Source of the DNA: Akkermansia muciniphila
Lineage (GTDB): Bacteria > Verrucomicrobiota > Verrucomicrobiia > Verrucomicrobiales > Akkermansiaceae
Direction: 5' to 3'
Assembly: GCF_018709685.1 (NCBI RefSeq)
Contig: NZ_JABDHQ010000006.1
Location: 123,751 to 187,750 of the forward strand
Length of the DNA stretch: 64,000 bases
Shown: positions 42,922 to 51,078 of the stretch, in pieces
Layout of the letters: every line of letters begins with the position of its first letter
Position numbering within the stretch: the first letter of the stretch is position 1
Translations under genes and position numbers: made by a program
The notes under the pieces: model-generated
Database searches by the model: none
What the model was told of the DNA's origin: nothing
What the model saw: the letters and a program-made list of their open reading frames with translations, nothing else

Positions 42922-44106
42922 CTATTCGAAATAATCAATTATATTTGTTTCCAAATCGGAAATTATAATCTGCAATAAATCACCAGTTTCAGTATACGGC
43001 TTATATAATATTTTGTTTTGTATATCTTTTTTAAATTTCTGCAAAGTATCCCAGTCATTTTTTATTATTTCAAGATCATCTAAATCAACAGAAACGGAAG
43101 GAGCTTTTGAATAGAAATAAGCCATACCCAGAGGCTTGTCGGCCATCGAATTATTCAAACTTGCTAATAACTCCTCCGCTGTGCCTGAAACGGAACGTTC
43201 TTGGTTTGTCGCAATATCAATTGTTGGAGTTCCCAGTTTATATTTGAATATTGCGACAACAAAATCAACGTTGCAAATTATTTGACGATTTATAATATCT
43301 TGAGGATACCCTGGTTGAGATGCTAAATCTTCCCAACCATGTACGATTAAACGTTTACAACAATGTGATTCATGATGTCCACGTCTAAATTGAATTTCTA
43401 ATTTTTCCAATAAATTCTTCCGTTCTAACCAAGCATCACTAGGTGAAGCTATCACAATATTTATCTCTCCAGATTTTTTAGATTTCCTTTTCTTTATACT
43501 TTGATGTTGTGGAATTACGAGGTCCAATACATCTTGATTCCACTTTGAAGAATCAGAAAGAAAATTCATTAGAATTTTTAAATCCTCCAAAATATTAATT
43601 TGTTCAGGCGAAGATAAATTATTAGAAATTCGTTCTAGACAAGTTGGGCAAATCCTGGCTTGCCTCATTCCATCATCAATTCCTGTCTTATTTTGTAAAA
43701 AATCATATATACAACCCGTTGTGTTTTTGTGTCTAAAATCTGTATCATTAATATATAATGCCAAATAATCTACAATAAAATATAATAAACCATTATTCTT
43801 AGGTAAGTCCGTTAAATAAAGCCATCCCCAAAAAGAAAAAATAGACAATTTCTTATGTTCATGAAAAAAATAATTATCTATATATGGTTTTTCTGTAAAA
43901 CAAAAAATCTTATCAAATTCAGGTAATTTCTTATGAATTTTCTTTAAAATGGATCTAAAGGAATCCGGTTTTGATATTATATTAGAATCTATGTTTATAT
44001 CGCCGCCATTAACAAATTTAAGATGCGTGGTTTTATTATTAAGTAAGTCGCAAATTCTGTTTTTGTTGATTTCAAAATCAATATCAAAAAGAAGTAGTAT
44101 TTTCAT
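42922..44106 (-). CDS. DUF4062-like protein with zinc-binding middle, candidate defence effector
   Basis: 394 residues, intact and very AT-rich compared with its GC-rich surroundings. The N-terminal part (1-150) has alternating strands and helices (MKILLLFDIDFEINKN, FDKIFCFTEKPYIDNYFFHEHK). A cysteine group follows: Cys131 in TTGCIYDFL and Cys153-x-x-Cys156 in ARICPTCLERI. The C-terminal part (about 215-390) begins INIVIASPSDAWLERKNL and contains VDFVVAIFKYKLGTPT and SVSGTAEELLASL. That is the pattern of DUF4062-type domains, which are built like TIR or nucleoside deoxyribosyltransferase folds and occur at the N-termini of STAND ATPases in immunity loci. No partner gene is intact nearby. A self-contained abortive-infection effector is an inference. 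Confidence 0.72.
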   Translation of the reverse strand: MKILLLFDIDFEINKNRICDLLNNKTTHLKFVNGGDINIDSNIISKPDSFRSILKKIHKKLPEFDKIFCFTEKPYIDNYFFHEHKKLSIFSFWGWLYLTDLPKNNGLLYFIVDYLALYINDTDFRHKNTTGCIYDFLQNKTGIDDGMRQARICPTCLERISNNLSSPEQINILEDLKILMNFLSDSSKWNQDVLDLVIPQHQSIKKRKSKKSGEINIVIASPSDAWLERKNLLEKLEIQFRRGHHESHCCKRLIVHGWEDLASQPGYPQDIINRQIICNVDFVVAIFKYKLGTPTIDIATNQERSVSGTAEELLASLNNSMADKPLGMAYFYSKAPSVSVDLDDLEIIKNDWDTLQKFKKDIQNKILYKPYTETGDLLQIIISDLETNIIDYFE

Positions 44107-44110
44107 AGCT

Positions 44111-44145
44111 TTCCTTAGTTAAGAATACAATAATAGACAAGTCAA
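44111..44145 (-). promoter_or_regulatory. Promoter and ribosome-binding site of the DUF4062-like gene
   Basis: On the reverse strand: TTGACT (44145-44140), 17-base spacer, TTAACT (44122-44117), directly followed by AAGGAA (44116-44111), five bases before the start codon at 44106. TATTAT inside the spacer is another possible -10. Confidence 0.5.
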
Positions 44146-44185
44146 TGATAATCACCACTACTAGCACTTTGTTATTATCGACTGA

Positions 44186-44599
44186 ATGAATGCGGTGGTA
44201 GAGGAACCGATTTTCGAGAGACAGGTTAATGATTATGTTGACGACATGAGCGAACGGGAGGTTATTCCGAGCGATTAATTTGTACGTGATATGAAGTGGA
44301 TGGGTAAACGGTTATCCTCGGAAGACCGCGCAAATGATTCGTAACCTGGATGAATACCGGGTTCATCTGAAAGATTACGGCAATTCTGTGCGAATGGTGA
44401 AATGTTCCTACGTTCACTAGGAATACGTCGGGTTGCCACGCCATCACGCAACAACCGCTCGCATCCGCTGCTCAAACTTGCCTATATGTTTTTACTGTTA
44501 TGTTCAAGGTTACGAGTTGCATCTGATTTGTGCCGGAGACAAGCAAAGACAGCCCGAGGATAATAAATACTGTAAGGATTGTGTTTCACAATTTTAATG
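44186..44599 (+). pseudogene. Decayed RelE/HigB-type toxin gene
   Basis: The path starts at ATG 44186 (MNAVVEEPIFERQVNDYVDDMSE), meets a stop near 44276, and continues FVRDMKWMGKRLSSEDRA. It shifts frame near 44332 to MIRNLDEYRVHLKDYGNSVRMV and meets another stop near 44418, then resumes with YELHLICAGDKQR before a final stop at 44597-44599. Size (about 130 residues), order and the strand-rich C-terminus fit RelE/HigB mRNA-cleaving toxins. The HTH antitoxin-like gene follows at once, the gene order of HigBA modules. With two stops and a frameshift it cannot be functional. Confidence 0.5.
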
Positions 44600-44616
44600 C
44601 AACCTCTTCTGTAATC

Positions 44617-45075
44617 ATGGAAAATAAAGAATACGTTCCGATCGATCTGTCAAAGAACAAGCGTTACGCAACGGTCGAAGATGACTGAGAGACTGTGTAT
44701 CACCCGAGATCATGGAGGAAGCCAAACGGATCTCCGCCGCTTCTACCGTTTCCTCGGCTCTTACCCATATGCGCGTCAAGGCCGGAATTTCGCAGAATAT
44801 GGTGGCTGCGGTACTCGATTGTTCCCAGCCGCGTATTTCCGCGATTTAAAGCGCGACCAATGGCAAGATGAGCATGGGCGCCGTTCTGAAATATGTAGAG
44901 GTGACGGGCTTCCCCTTCAAGGTTTAGTTGGAAGACGGTTGTGTCATTGCCGTGTCTTCCGTACCGAAGGGAAGAAAATCTCGCAAGAGCGTGTTGCGAA
45001 AACCTGTAAAGCCTAGGACAAAAGTCCATCCAAGTGCCAGCCCTTTCCTCGCTCGCCATCCCGTCTCCTGCGCTA
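44617..45075 (+). pseudogene. Decayed XRE-type HTH antitoxin gene
   Basis: The path begins MENKEYVPIDLSKNKRYATVEDD at 44617, shifts frame near 44690, and continues from about 44712 (MEEAKRISAASTVSSAL) into HTH-like sequence (MRVKAGISQNMVAAVLDCSQPRISAI). In-frame stops occur at 44847-44849 and 44925-44927. After the second, LEDGCVIAVSSVPKGRK follows in the same frame. The phrase LKYVEVTGFPFKV is repeated almost exactly (LKYVEVKGLPFKV) in the HTH remnant at 45242-45454, so the two are paralogues. It sits right after the toxin remnant, as HigA does after HigB. The 3' end is uncertain. Confidence 0.55.
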
Positions 45076-45241
45076 CCAGCTCTCCTCACTGTCCTCGGCA
45101 GATATCATATAACACACCCCACAAAAACGAATACACTGTGTTCGTAATTGGAAAAACAGCGTTCACCTTTCCACAAAAAACATTCCGTTTTCGGGCAATT
45201 GCAAAAAACTGTTCCTCAAACTGTCACTTTTTTCTTGAAAT

Positions 45242-45454
45242 TTATGGTTTTCTCTTTTTCAGAACGGTTGACACTTTGAAAGGTAATCCCTTCACCTCCA
45301 CGTATTTCAGGAGGGCAGGCATATGGATCTTTTCGTTGTTTGCCATTTCGATGGACGAAAATACACCGAGGGGACATCCAAGAGCCGTAGCCATCACCGT
45401 CCGAGAAATACCCGCCTTGATCCGCATGGCCATCAAGGCATAGACACAAGACAT
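45242..45454 (-). pseudogene. Second XRE-type HTH antitoxin-like gene, truncated at its 5' end
   Basis: The readable part is 70 residues (YALMAMRIKAGISRTVMATALGC, then SIEMANNEKIHMPALLKYVEVKGLPFKV). The same frame stays open upstream (IPGEIGEIKWRNAR) to a stop near 45558 without any ATG, GTG or TTG. The region corresponding to the paralogue's N-terminus is therefore present but has lost its start. It is a paralogue of the forward-strand antitoxin remnant, in opposite orientation. No toxin is recognisable beside it. If an unusual start codon is used it could still make a small DNA-binding protein. Confidence 0.5.
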
Positions 45455-45470
45455 GCGAGCATTGCGCCAC

Positions 45471-45862
45471 TTGATCTCCCCGATTTCCCCCGGTATATGT
45501 GTCGCATATATTTGATAATTGTTATTTAAGTTAAAATTAACGGATATAGGTTAGTGTCTGCGCTAATTATTCAATGAAAAACTATAAGAAAGGCGTAAGA
45601 TTTTCTATATGAGACTAGTTATAAAAAACTTTCATAAAAATCTCAATGAATAATGACTCGTGAGTTGCAATGAACGTCAACCTAGAAAGTTGAAGAAATA
45701 CCTAGATGGTTTGTCCTGTATTCGCTCCTATTAGGGGAATGGTCCTCATGGAGGCAAATGGTAAAGAAGGAACGTCAGAAAATAAGAGATTTCCTCAATT
45801 CCAGTCAATAGACGCGAGAATGGCGAAGCTGTTGAAGTTGAATAAATAGGTAAAGGTCGTTT
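45471..45862. other. AT-rich tail of the islet, no gene recognised
   Basis: Contains the start-less upstream part of the HTH remnant (to about 45558) and then sequence without a long frame. A short forward frame near 45750-45849 (MEANGKEGTSENKRF, ending KLLKLNK) might be the end of a lost gene. Confidence 0.4.
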
Positions 45863-46963
45863 TTATTTAAGTCTCAATCCAAAGACTCCGGATTTGCGAC
45901 CGCTGAGTTCCAGGGCGCGCAGGCGTTCCGGGGGGAGGCAGTCGCGGGAGAATTCCGCGTAGTGCATGCGGTCCCGGAAGTAATGGACGGCGCTTTGGGA
46001 GAGGGCGAAGATGAATTCCATGCCCATTTCCTCCGCTTTTCTTCTGGCGAATTCGCATAGCGTCCGGCCATAGCCGCGGCCCTCATGGCGGTGCTTGATG
46101 TACAGGCAGCCCAGTTCCGCGCTGCGGTGCTTCGGGTAGGGATAGACAGCCACACAGCCCACAATGCTGTCGTCCAGGGTCAGCACGTAATAGTCATCCA
46201 TTCTGGCGGCGATGTCTTCATAGTTCCGGTTCACCAGCTTGGAGTCCACCACGGAGCGGGCAATCATGGAGAGGAGTTCCGGAATGTCCTCTTCCTTCAA
46301 GGGGCGTATTTCCCGGTAGGAGTCCGTGTGGACCATGGTGCCCACGCCTTCTTCAGAGAAGAGTTCCTCCACCAGCACGCCGCGTATTTTTCCATCCAGC
46401 AGGTGCACGCGGGGGATTCCGGCGCGGCAGGCTTCCGCCGCCTGGTCCAGCAGTTCCCGGTGGGTTACTTCCCCTTTTATTCCCGCCACTTCCGATTCCA
46501 GAATGGCGGCAATCGGGTGGCCGTCACGGGAGGGAACCTTGTGGTCGTTGAGCAGGGCAATGTATTTGGAGGCTCCCAGGCTGAATGCCATGCGGACGGA
46601 TTCCGGATCAAAGGAGCCGGAGCGGCCGGAGGCCACCACGGGGATTTGATGCCTCCCCAGAATTTCCCGGACTCTTTCCTGGACAAGCTGGCCGCCTTTC
46701 AATGGCGCTTCCACCAGGGCGGAGCGCATTTCACAGACGCGCGTGTGTTCGTACAGGGCGGAGGCGTCCGTTCCCTCCACAATCAGCACGGGCCTGACGC
46801 CTATTTCCTGAAGAACGTCCAGGTCCAGCAGCGCGTCCACCAGTTCCCCGGAATCTACCAGGGGGCGTTCCACATGCACGGCAAAGATTTTATCCCGGAA
46901 GTACGGGACGTATTCCAGCACGGAACGGACGTTGGTGGATTTGTTGGGCGGGCGTGTGGTCAA
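45863..46963 (-). CDS. argA: N-acetylglutamate synthase (amino-acid kinase plus GNAT domains)
   Basis: 366 residues. Residues about 20-215 form an amino-acid kinase-like domain (GVRPVLIVEGTDASALYEHTRVC, RVHLLDGKIRGVLVEELFSEEGVGTMV), and about 225-366 a GNAT acetyltransferase domain whose acetyl-CoA loop is HRHEGRGYGRTL. This architecture belongs to bacterial N-acetylglutamate synthases, which make N-acetylglutamate from acetyl-CoA and glutamate, the first step of arginine synthesis. The kinase part usually binds arginine as feedback inhibitor. The open frame begins with TTG at 46963, with no ATG upstream before the secA stop; GTG 14 codons inside is an alternative. It follows secA by 75 bases on the same strand. 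Confidence 0.88.
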   Translation of the reverse strand: MTTRPPNKSTNVRSVLEYVPYFRDKIFAVHVERPLVDSGELVDALLDLDVLQEIGVRPVLIVEGTDASALYEHTRVCEMRSALVEAPLKGGQLVQERVREILGRHQIPVVASGRSGSFDPESVRMAFSLGASKYIALLNDHKVPSRDGHPIAAILESEVAGIKGEVTHRELLDQAAEACRAGIPRVHLLDGKIRGVLVEELFSEEGVGTMVHTDSYREIRPLKEEDIPELLSMIARSVVDSKLVNRNYEDIAARMDDYYVLTLDDSIVGCVAVYPYPKHRSAELGCLYIKHRHEGRGYGRTLCEFARRKAEEMGMEFIFALSQSAVHYFRDRMHYAEFSRDCLPPERLRALELSGRKSGVFGLRLK

Positions 46964-46983
46964 GGGAGGACCGGAAGCTTGAA

Positions 46984-47017
46984 GACGGAGGAACCGGGTT
47001 TTCCCGTTTCCTCCGTC
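46984..47017. terminator. Hairpin between secA and argA
   Basis: GACGGAGGAA (46984-46993) pairs perfectly with TTCCTCCGTC (47008-47017), with further GC pairs inside. No T-run on the reverse strand, so transcription from secA may be only partly stopped before argA. Confidence 0.55.
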
Positions 47018-47038
47018 CGGAAGTGATATGTGGTGTTT

Positions 47039-50000
47039 TTAGAACGTGCGGGTCTCGGAGGAATCCCGGTTGTCCATGGTTTCCGCGAAGTCCTGCGAGT
47101 CAAGGGTGACGGCAATTTCCTCGTCATCACCCGCGGCAGGCGTTTCCGCCGGAGCCTCGGAGGTTTCTTCCTTGCGGAGAACGACGCTGACTTTGCGCTT
47201 GGGCATGACCAGTTTGGGTTCCGCCGTGGCGGGCTGGTAGCCTTCACCGATGGTTGTGGCGTCAGAGATGACGGCCGGGGCCTGTTCCGGTTCCGGCTGT
47301 TGTGCGGACTGGTGTTCCCGTGCACGGGAGACTTGTTCCCGCAGGGCGGAAAGCAGGTCGGTAGGCATGCCGTCAAAGCCGATTTCCGGCAGGTTGGCGC
47401 CCTCTTCCTGGTTTTCATCGGAAGAGTCAAACTGGGGCAGGCTGGCCAGGAAGTCTTCAAAGGCGTCCAGGTTGGTGGTGCTCTTGAAGAGGTTGCCGAT
47501 GGCCTCCCCCTTGATGCTTTCCATCAGGGTAACGAACAGGTCGTAAGCTTCAGACTTGTATTCCACCAGCGGGTCCTTCTGGCCCTGGGCGCGGAGGCGT
47601 ACGCCTTCCCGCAGGGAGTCCATGTTGTACAGGTGCTCCTGCCACATTTTGTCAATGGCCCCCAGGATGATCTGGCGTTCCATGTGGTCCAGGTATTCCG
47701 GACGTTCACGGGAGGCCTTGTCTTCATAAGTGGCCTTGACCTTGTCAATGAGGAAGGCGATGGTGTCATCCATCTGGCGTTCTTCCAGCTTGGCGGCATC
47801 CGCCGTCAGTCCCAGCGGGAAGGAGGAGTTCATCCAGGAGAGCAGCTCGTCCGGATGGGTGAGGCCTTCCGAGTCCGGATCCAGGAATTCATGGGCGCGG
47901 GTGGCGATTACTTCTTCCAGAATGTCGTAAATCATTTCGCGCGGGTTTTCCGTGGAGAGCACTTCATTGCGGTAGCCGTAAACGATTTCGCGCTGCTTGT
48001 TCATCACGTCGTCGTAATCCAGCACGTGCTTGCGCCACATGTAGTTGCGCTGTTCCACGCGTTTCTGGGCGGATTCCACGGATTTGTTCAGGAAGCTGTG
48101 TTCCAGGGCTTCGCCGTCGGCCACGCCCAGGCGTTCCATCATCTTGGTCATGCGTTCCGCCGCGCCGAAGTTGCGCATCAGGTCATCTTCAAAGGAGATG
48201 AAGAACTGGGAGGCGCCGGGGTCCCCCTGGCGGGAGCAGCGACCGCGGAGCTGGCGGTCAATGCGGCGGGATTCGTGGCGTTCCGTGCCCAGCACGAAGA
48301 GGCCGCCGAGGTCGGCTACGCCTTCCCCCAGCTTGATGTCCGTACCGCGGCCCGCCATGTTGGTGGAGACGGTAACGGCTCCGCGCTTGCCGGCCAGGGA
48401 TACGATTTCCGCTTCGCGCTGGTGGTTTTTGGCGTTCAGCACTTCATGGGGGATTTTGGCCCTCTTGAGCATGCGGGAGAGCGTTTCAGAGGCGTCCACG
48501 CTGGCCGTGCCGATCAGGATGGGCTGGCCCTTGCCGTGGAGCTCCTGGATTTTGTTGATCACCGCATTGAATTTTTCACGGCGGGATTTGAAGATAAGGT
48601 CGTTCTGGTCCTTGCGGATGCAGGGGCGGTTGGTCGGGATGGGCAGAACGTCCAGCTTGTAAATGTCATGGAATTCCGCGGCTTCCGTTTCAGCCGTACC
48701 GGTCATGCCCGCCAGTTTCTTGTACAGGCGGAAGTAGTTCTGGATGGTGATGGTGGCGTAGGTCTGGTTTTCACGTTCCACTTCCACGCCTTCCTTGGCT
48801 TCCACGGCCTGGTGCAAGCCGTCGCTCCAGCGGCGTCCCGGCATTTCACGGCCCGTGTTCTGGTCAATGATGATGACCTTGTCGTCCTTGACGACGTATT
48901 CCACGTCTTTTTCGTAAATGCAGTAGGCCTTCAGGAGCTGGGAGGTGGTGTGCAGGCGGGCGCCCGTCTCGTCAAGCTGCTTGGTCAGTTCATTCTTGCG
49001 GCGCAGCTTGTCCTTTTCCGTCATGCGGGGGTCTTCATCCATTTCCGCAAAGGCGGTACCCAGGTCCGGCAGCACGAAGTCTTCCGGGTGGCCGGGGGAG
49101 ATGACTTCACGGCCTTTTTCCATCAGGTCGGCGTCGTGGGTCTTTTCATCCACGGTGAAGAACATTTCCTCCTTCAGCTTGTAGAGTTCCTTCTTGCGCG
49201 TATCCTGGTAAAGGGTCAGTTCATATTTTTCCACGATGCGGCGCAACTCGGGATCCTGCATGGCGCGCAGGAAGGCGCGGTGGCGGGGCTGCCCCATCTT
49301 CACCTTGAACAGGCAGCGGCCCACTTCTTCCGTACGGCCTTTTTCCTGGGCTTCCAGCGCCTGGGCCATCAGCTCGTTGCAGAGGTCCGTCTGGGCCTTC
49401 ACCACGCGTTCAATGGCAGGGCGCAGGGTGTCGTACTGCTGTTCCCGGGTGACGACCGCCGGGCCGGAAATAATGAGGGGCGTACGGGCTTCGTCAATGA
49501 GGATGGAGTCCACTTCGTCCACAATGGAGAAGTAATGGCCGCGCTGCACCTGTTCCGTTTTGGAGGTGGCCATGCCGTTGTCACGCAGGTAGTCGAAGCC
49601 GAATTCGGCGTTCGTGCCGTACGTGATGTCGCAGGCGTATTGCTCACGGCGCAGCTGGGAGGGCATCATGCTCTGGATGCAGCCCACGGTCAGCCCCAGG
49701 AACTGGAAGAGCATGCCCATCCATTCGGAGTCGCGGCGCGCCAGGTAGTCGTTCACGGTTACCACGTGCACGCCCATGCCCGTCAGGGCGTTCAGGTATA
49801 CGGGGAGGGTGGCGACGAGCGTCTTGCCTTCACCCGTGGCCATTTCCGCGATGTAGCCGCGGTGCAGGGCGATGCCGCCCAGCAGCTGCACGTCAAAGTG
49901 GACCATGTCCCACACCTGCTTTTGTCCGCAGATGTCGCGTTCTTCCCCGCAGAACAGGCGCGCGCCGTGTTTAACGGCGGCAAAGGCTTCCGGCAGAATC

Positions 50001-50392
50001 TGGTTCAGGTAGCGTTCGCGCAGCTTGTCAAACTGGGGAGTGATGTTGTTCCAGGCGGCTTTCCCCTCTTCAATGGAGGCAGGAGTGGCTTCCACAGTGG
50101 GAAGGGCGGCGAATTCGTCTTTCAGGGATTCAAACCGGGCGTTCAGCTTGGCGGCGATGGCTTCCAGTTCTTCCTGCGGCGCGGCTTCCACAATGCGCAC
50201 GGGGGGAAGCTCCATGGGAAGGAAGCGGTGCAGGTAGCCCTGCCATTCACGGGTTTTTTCAAGCAGGAAGTCCTGCCCCTTGCCGTTCCATGATTCTTCA
50301 ATGGAGACGATCTGTTCTACAATAGGGCGCAGGCGGCGCACTTCACGCTGGTTTTTGGTACCGACAATCTTGGTTAGAATCCACTTAATCAT
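47039..50392 (-). CDS. secA: Preprotein translocase ATPase SecA
   Basis: 1117 residues, longer than E. coli SecA (901). Walker A is EMATGEGKTLVATLP, the DEAD-like box is SIVDEVDSILIDEARTPLIISG, and the preprotein cross-linking region, GTAETEAAEF, LNAKNHQREAEIVSLAGKRGAVTVSTNMAGRGTDIKLGEGV and the two-helix finger region follow in order. SecA pushes unfolded preproteins through SecYEG. Insertions in the first nucleotide-binding domain (for instance CNELMAQALEAQEKGRTEEVGRC) account for part of the extra length. The C-terminus is a glutamate-rich tail (EETSEAPAETPAAGDDEEIAVTLDS) with no CxCxSG zinc motif, so direct SecB docking there is unlikely. The 5' untranslated region appears long. Confidence 0.97.
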   Translation of the reverse strand: MIKWILTKIVGTKNQREVRRLRPIVEQIVSIEESWNGKGQDFLLEKTREWQGYLHRFLPMELPPVRIVEAAPQEELEAIAAKLNARFESLKDEFAALPTVEATPASIEEGKAAWNNITPQFDKLRERYLNQILPEAFAAVKHGARLFCGEERDICGQKQVWDMVHFDVQLLGGIALHRGYIAEMATGEGKTLVATLPVYLNALTGMGVHVVTVNDYLARRDSEWMGMLFQFLGLTVGCIQSMMPSQLRREQYACDITYGTNAEFGFDYLRDNGMATSKTEQVQRGHYFSIVDEVDSILIDEARTPLIISGPAVVTREQQYDTLRPAIERVVKAQTDLCNELMAQALEAQEKGRTEEVGRCLFKVKMGQPRHRAFLRAMQDPELRRIVEKYELTLYQDTRKKELYKLKEEMFFTVDEKTHDADLMEKGREVISPGHPEDFVLPDLGTAFAEMDEDPRMTEKDKLRRKNELTKQLDETGARLHTTSQLLKAYCIYEKDVEYVVKDDKVIIIDQNTGREMPGRRWSDGLHQAVEAKEGVEVERENQTYATITIQNYFRLYKKLAGMTGTAETEAAEFHDIYKLDVLPIPTNRPCIRKDQNDLIFKSRREKFNAVINKIQELHGKGQPILIGTASVDASETLSRMLKRAKIPHEVLNAKNHQREAEIVSLAGKRGAVTVSTNMAGRGTDIKLGEGVADLGGLFVLGTERHESRRIDRQLRGRCSRQGDPGASQFFISFEDDLMRNFGAAERMTKMMERLGVADGEALEHSFLNKSVESAQKRVEQRNYMWRKHVLDYDDVMNKQREIVYGYRNEVLSTENPREMIYDILEEVIATRAHEFLDPDSEGLTHPDELLSWMNSSFPLGLTADAAKLEERQMDDTIAFLIDKVKATYEDKASRERPEYLDHMERQIILGAIDKMWQEHLYNMDSLREGVRLRAQGQKDPLVEYKSEAYDLFVTLMESIKGEAIGNLFKSTTNLDAFEDFLASLPQFDSSDENQEEGANLPEIGFDGMPTDLLSALREQVSRAREHQSAQQPEPEQAPAVISDATTIGEGYQPATAEPKLVMPKRKVSVVLRKEETSEAPAETPAAGDDEEIAVTLDSQDFAETMDNRDSSETRTF

Positions 50393-50613
50393 CTTTGTCT
50401 TGTTGAAAATTGACGAGAGATAGAGGCGCTTTCAGCGATCTAAGAATCGAAAAATACTAGCGGCTGTCTGTAGAAATGCAAGCACGGGCCGCCATTTGGT
50501 TTCATGATGACGTAATAGATTGGGTTTGGGCGGCATCGTTCTTTCTTTCTTCCGTTTTTCCTTGAACCTTCATTTATCCTGGAGGAATGTATAGGGGAAA
50601 GGAGAGAATGACA

Positions 50614-50988
50614 ATGCATGGAGCATACCATTCCGCCGGCCTGGTTCTTTTTCTGCCGGTCATCGGCATCATGGCCGGATGCCAGGAAAACGGTGCCGTA
50701 AAACAGCAGGAAGTGGACTTGCTGTCGGAAGGAATTGATGAGGACGGCAACCTTTTCATGCATTTTGAGCTGGATTCCCGTTACCAGGGGGATTTGTATG
50801 CGGAAGTTTCCGTGCAGGGGGATGAAATAAGCATCGCCCTGTACACGCATTCCACTCCCGGAGCTTCCAGAAAAATACCCTATGCGGACGGGTACAGGCT
50901 TGTTGTGCCATGGCCTGAAGGAACAGATTCCGTAGACGTCAGCCTGTGCGGCATGAAATTGGGAGGGTGGGAGAAAAAGAGGGAGTAG
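50614..50988 (+). CDS. Small lipoprotein of unknown function
   Basis: 124 residues from ATG 50614, preferred because GGAGAG lies seven bases upstream; ATG 50608 and 50587 are alternatives. The signal ends in a lipobox (GLVLFLPVIGIMAGC). The mature protein is acidic, with a strand-rich body (GDLYAEVSVQGDEISIALYTHSTPG). No family recognised. It is on the opposite strand from secA and precedes a frameshifted membrane or exported protein gene, to which it may once have been linked. Confidence 0.65.
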   Translation: MHGAYHSAGLVLFLPVIGIMAGCQENGAVKQQEVDLLSEGIDEDGNLFMHFELDSRYQGDLYAEVSVQGDEISIALYTHSTPGASRKIPYADGYRLVVPWPEGTDSVDVSLCGMKLGGWEKKRE

Positions 50989-51078
50989 CGGGGGCCATTT
51001 CCCTTCAAGGCCGGGTTGTTGTCTGATTGTTAACAGAAGCTTCTGTTTCTCCCTGTTTTCCTGTGGCAGGAATGGGGG

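Larger units (their letters stand above)
42010..45862. mobile_element. AT-rich islet inserted next to the tRNA, mostly decayed genes
   Basis: Between the tRNA and the N-acetylglutamate synthase gene the sequence holds an integrase-like remnant, one intact AT-rich gene, a broken toxin-antitoxin pair and another broken HTH gene. Insertion beside a tRNA is typical for tyrosine-recombinase elements. I did not find a repeat of the tRNA 3' end at the right edge, so borders are approximate. Confidence 0.5.

Noticed and set aside
47030..50293. A 1087-codon open frame on the forward strand opposite secA
   Set aside because: It is the mirror of secA in this GC-rich DNA: rich in His, Gly, Val and Phe, with no domain, while the reverse strand carries every SecA motif.
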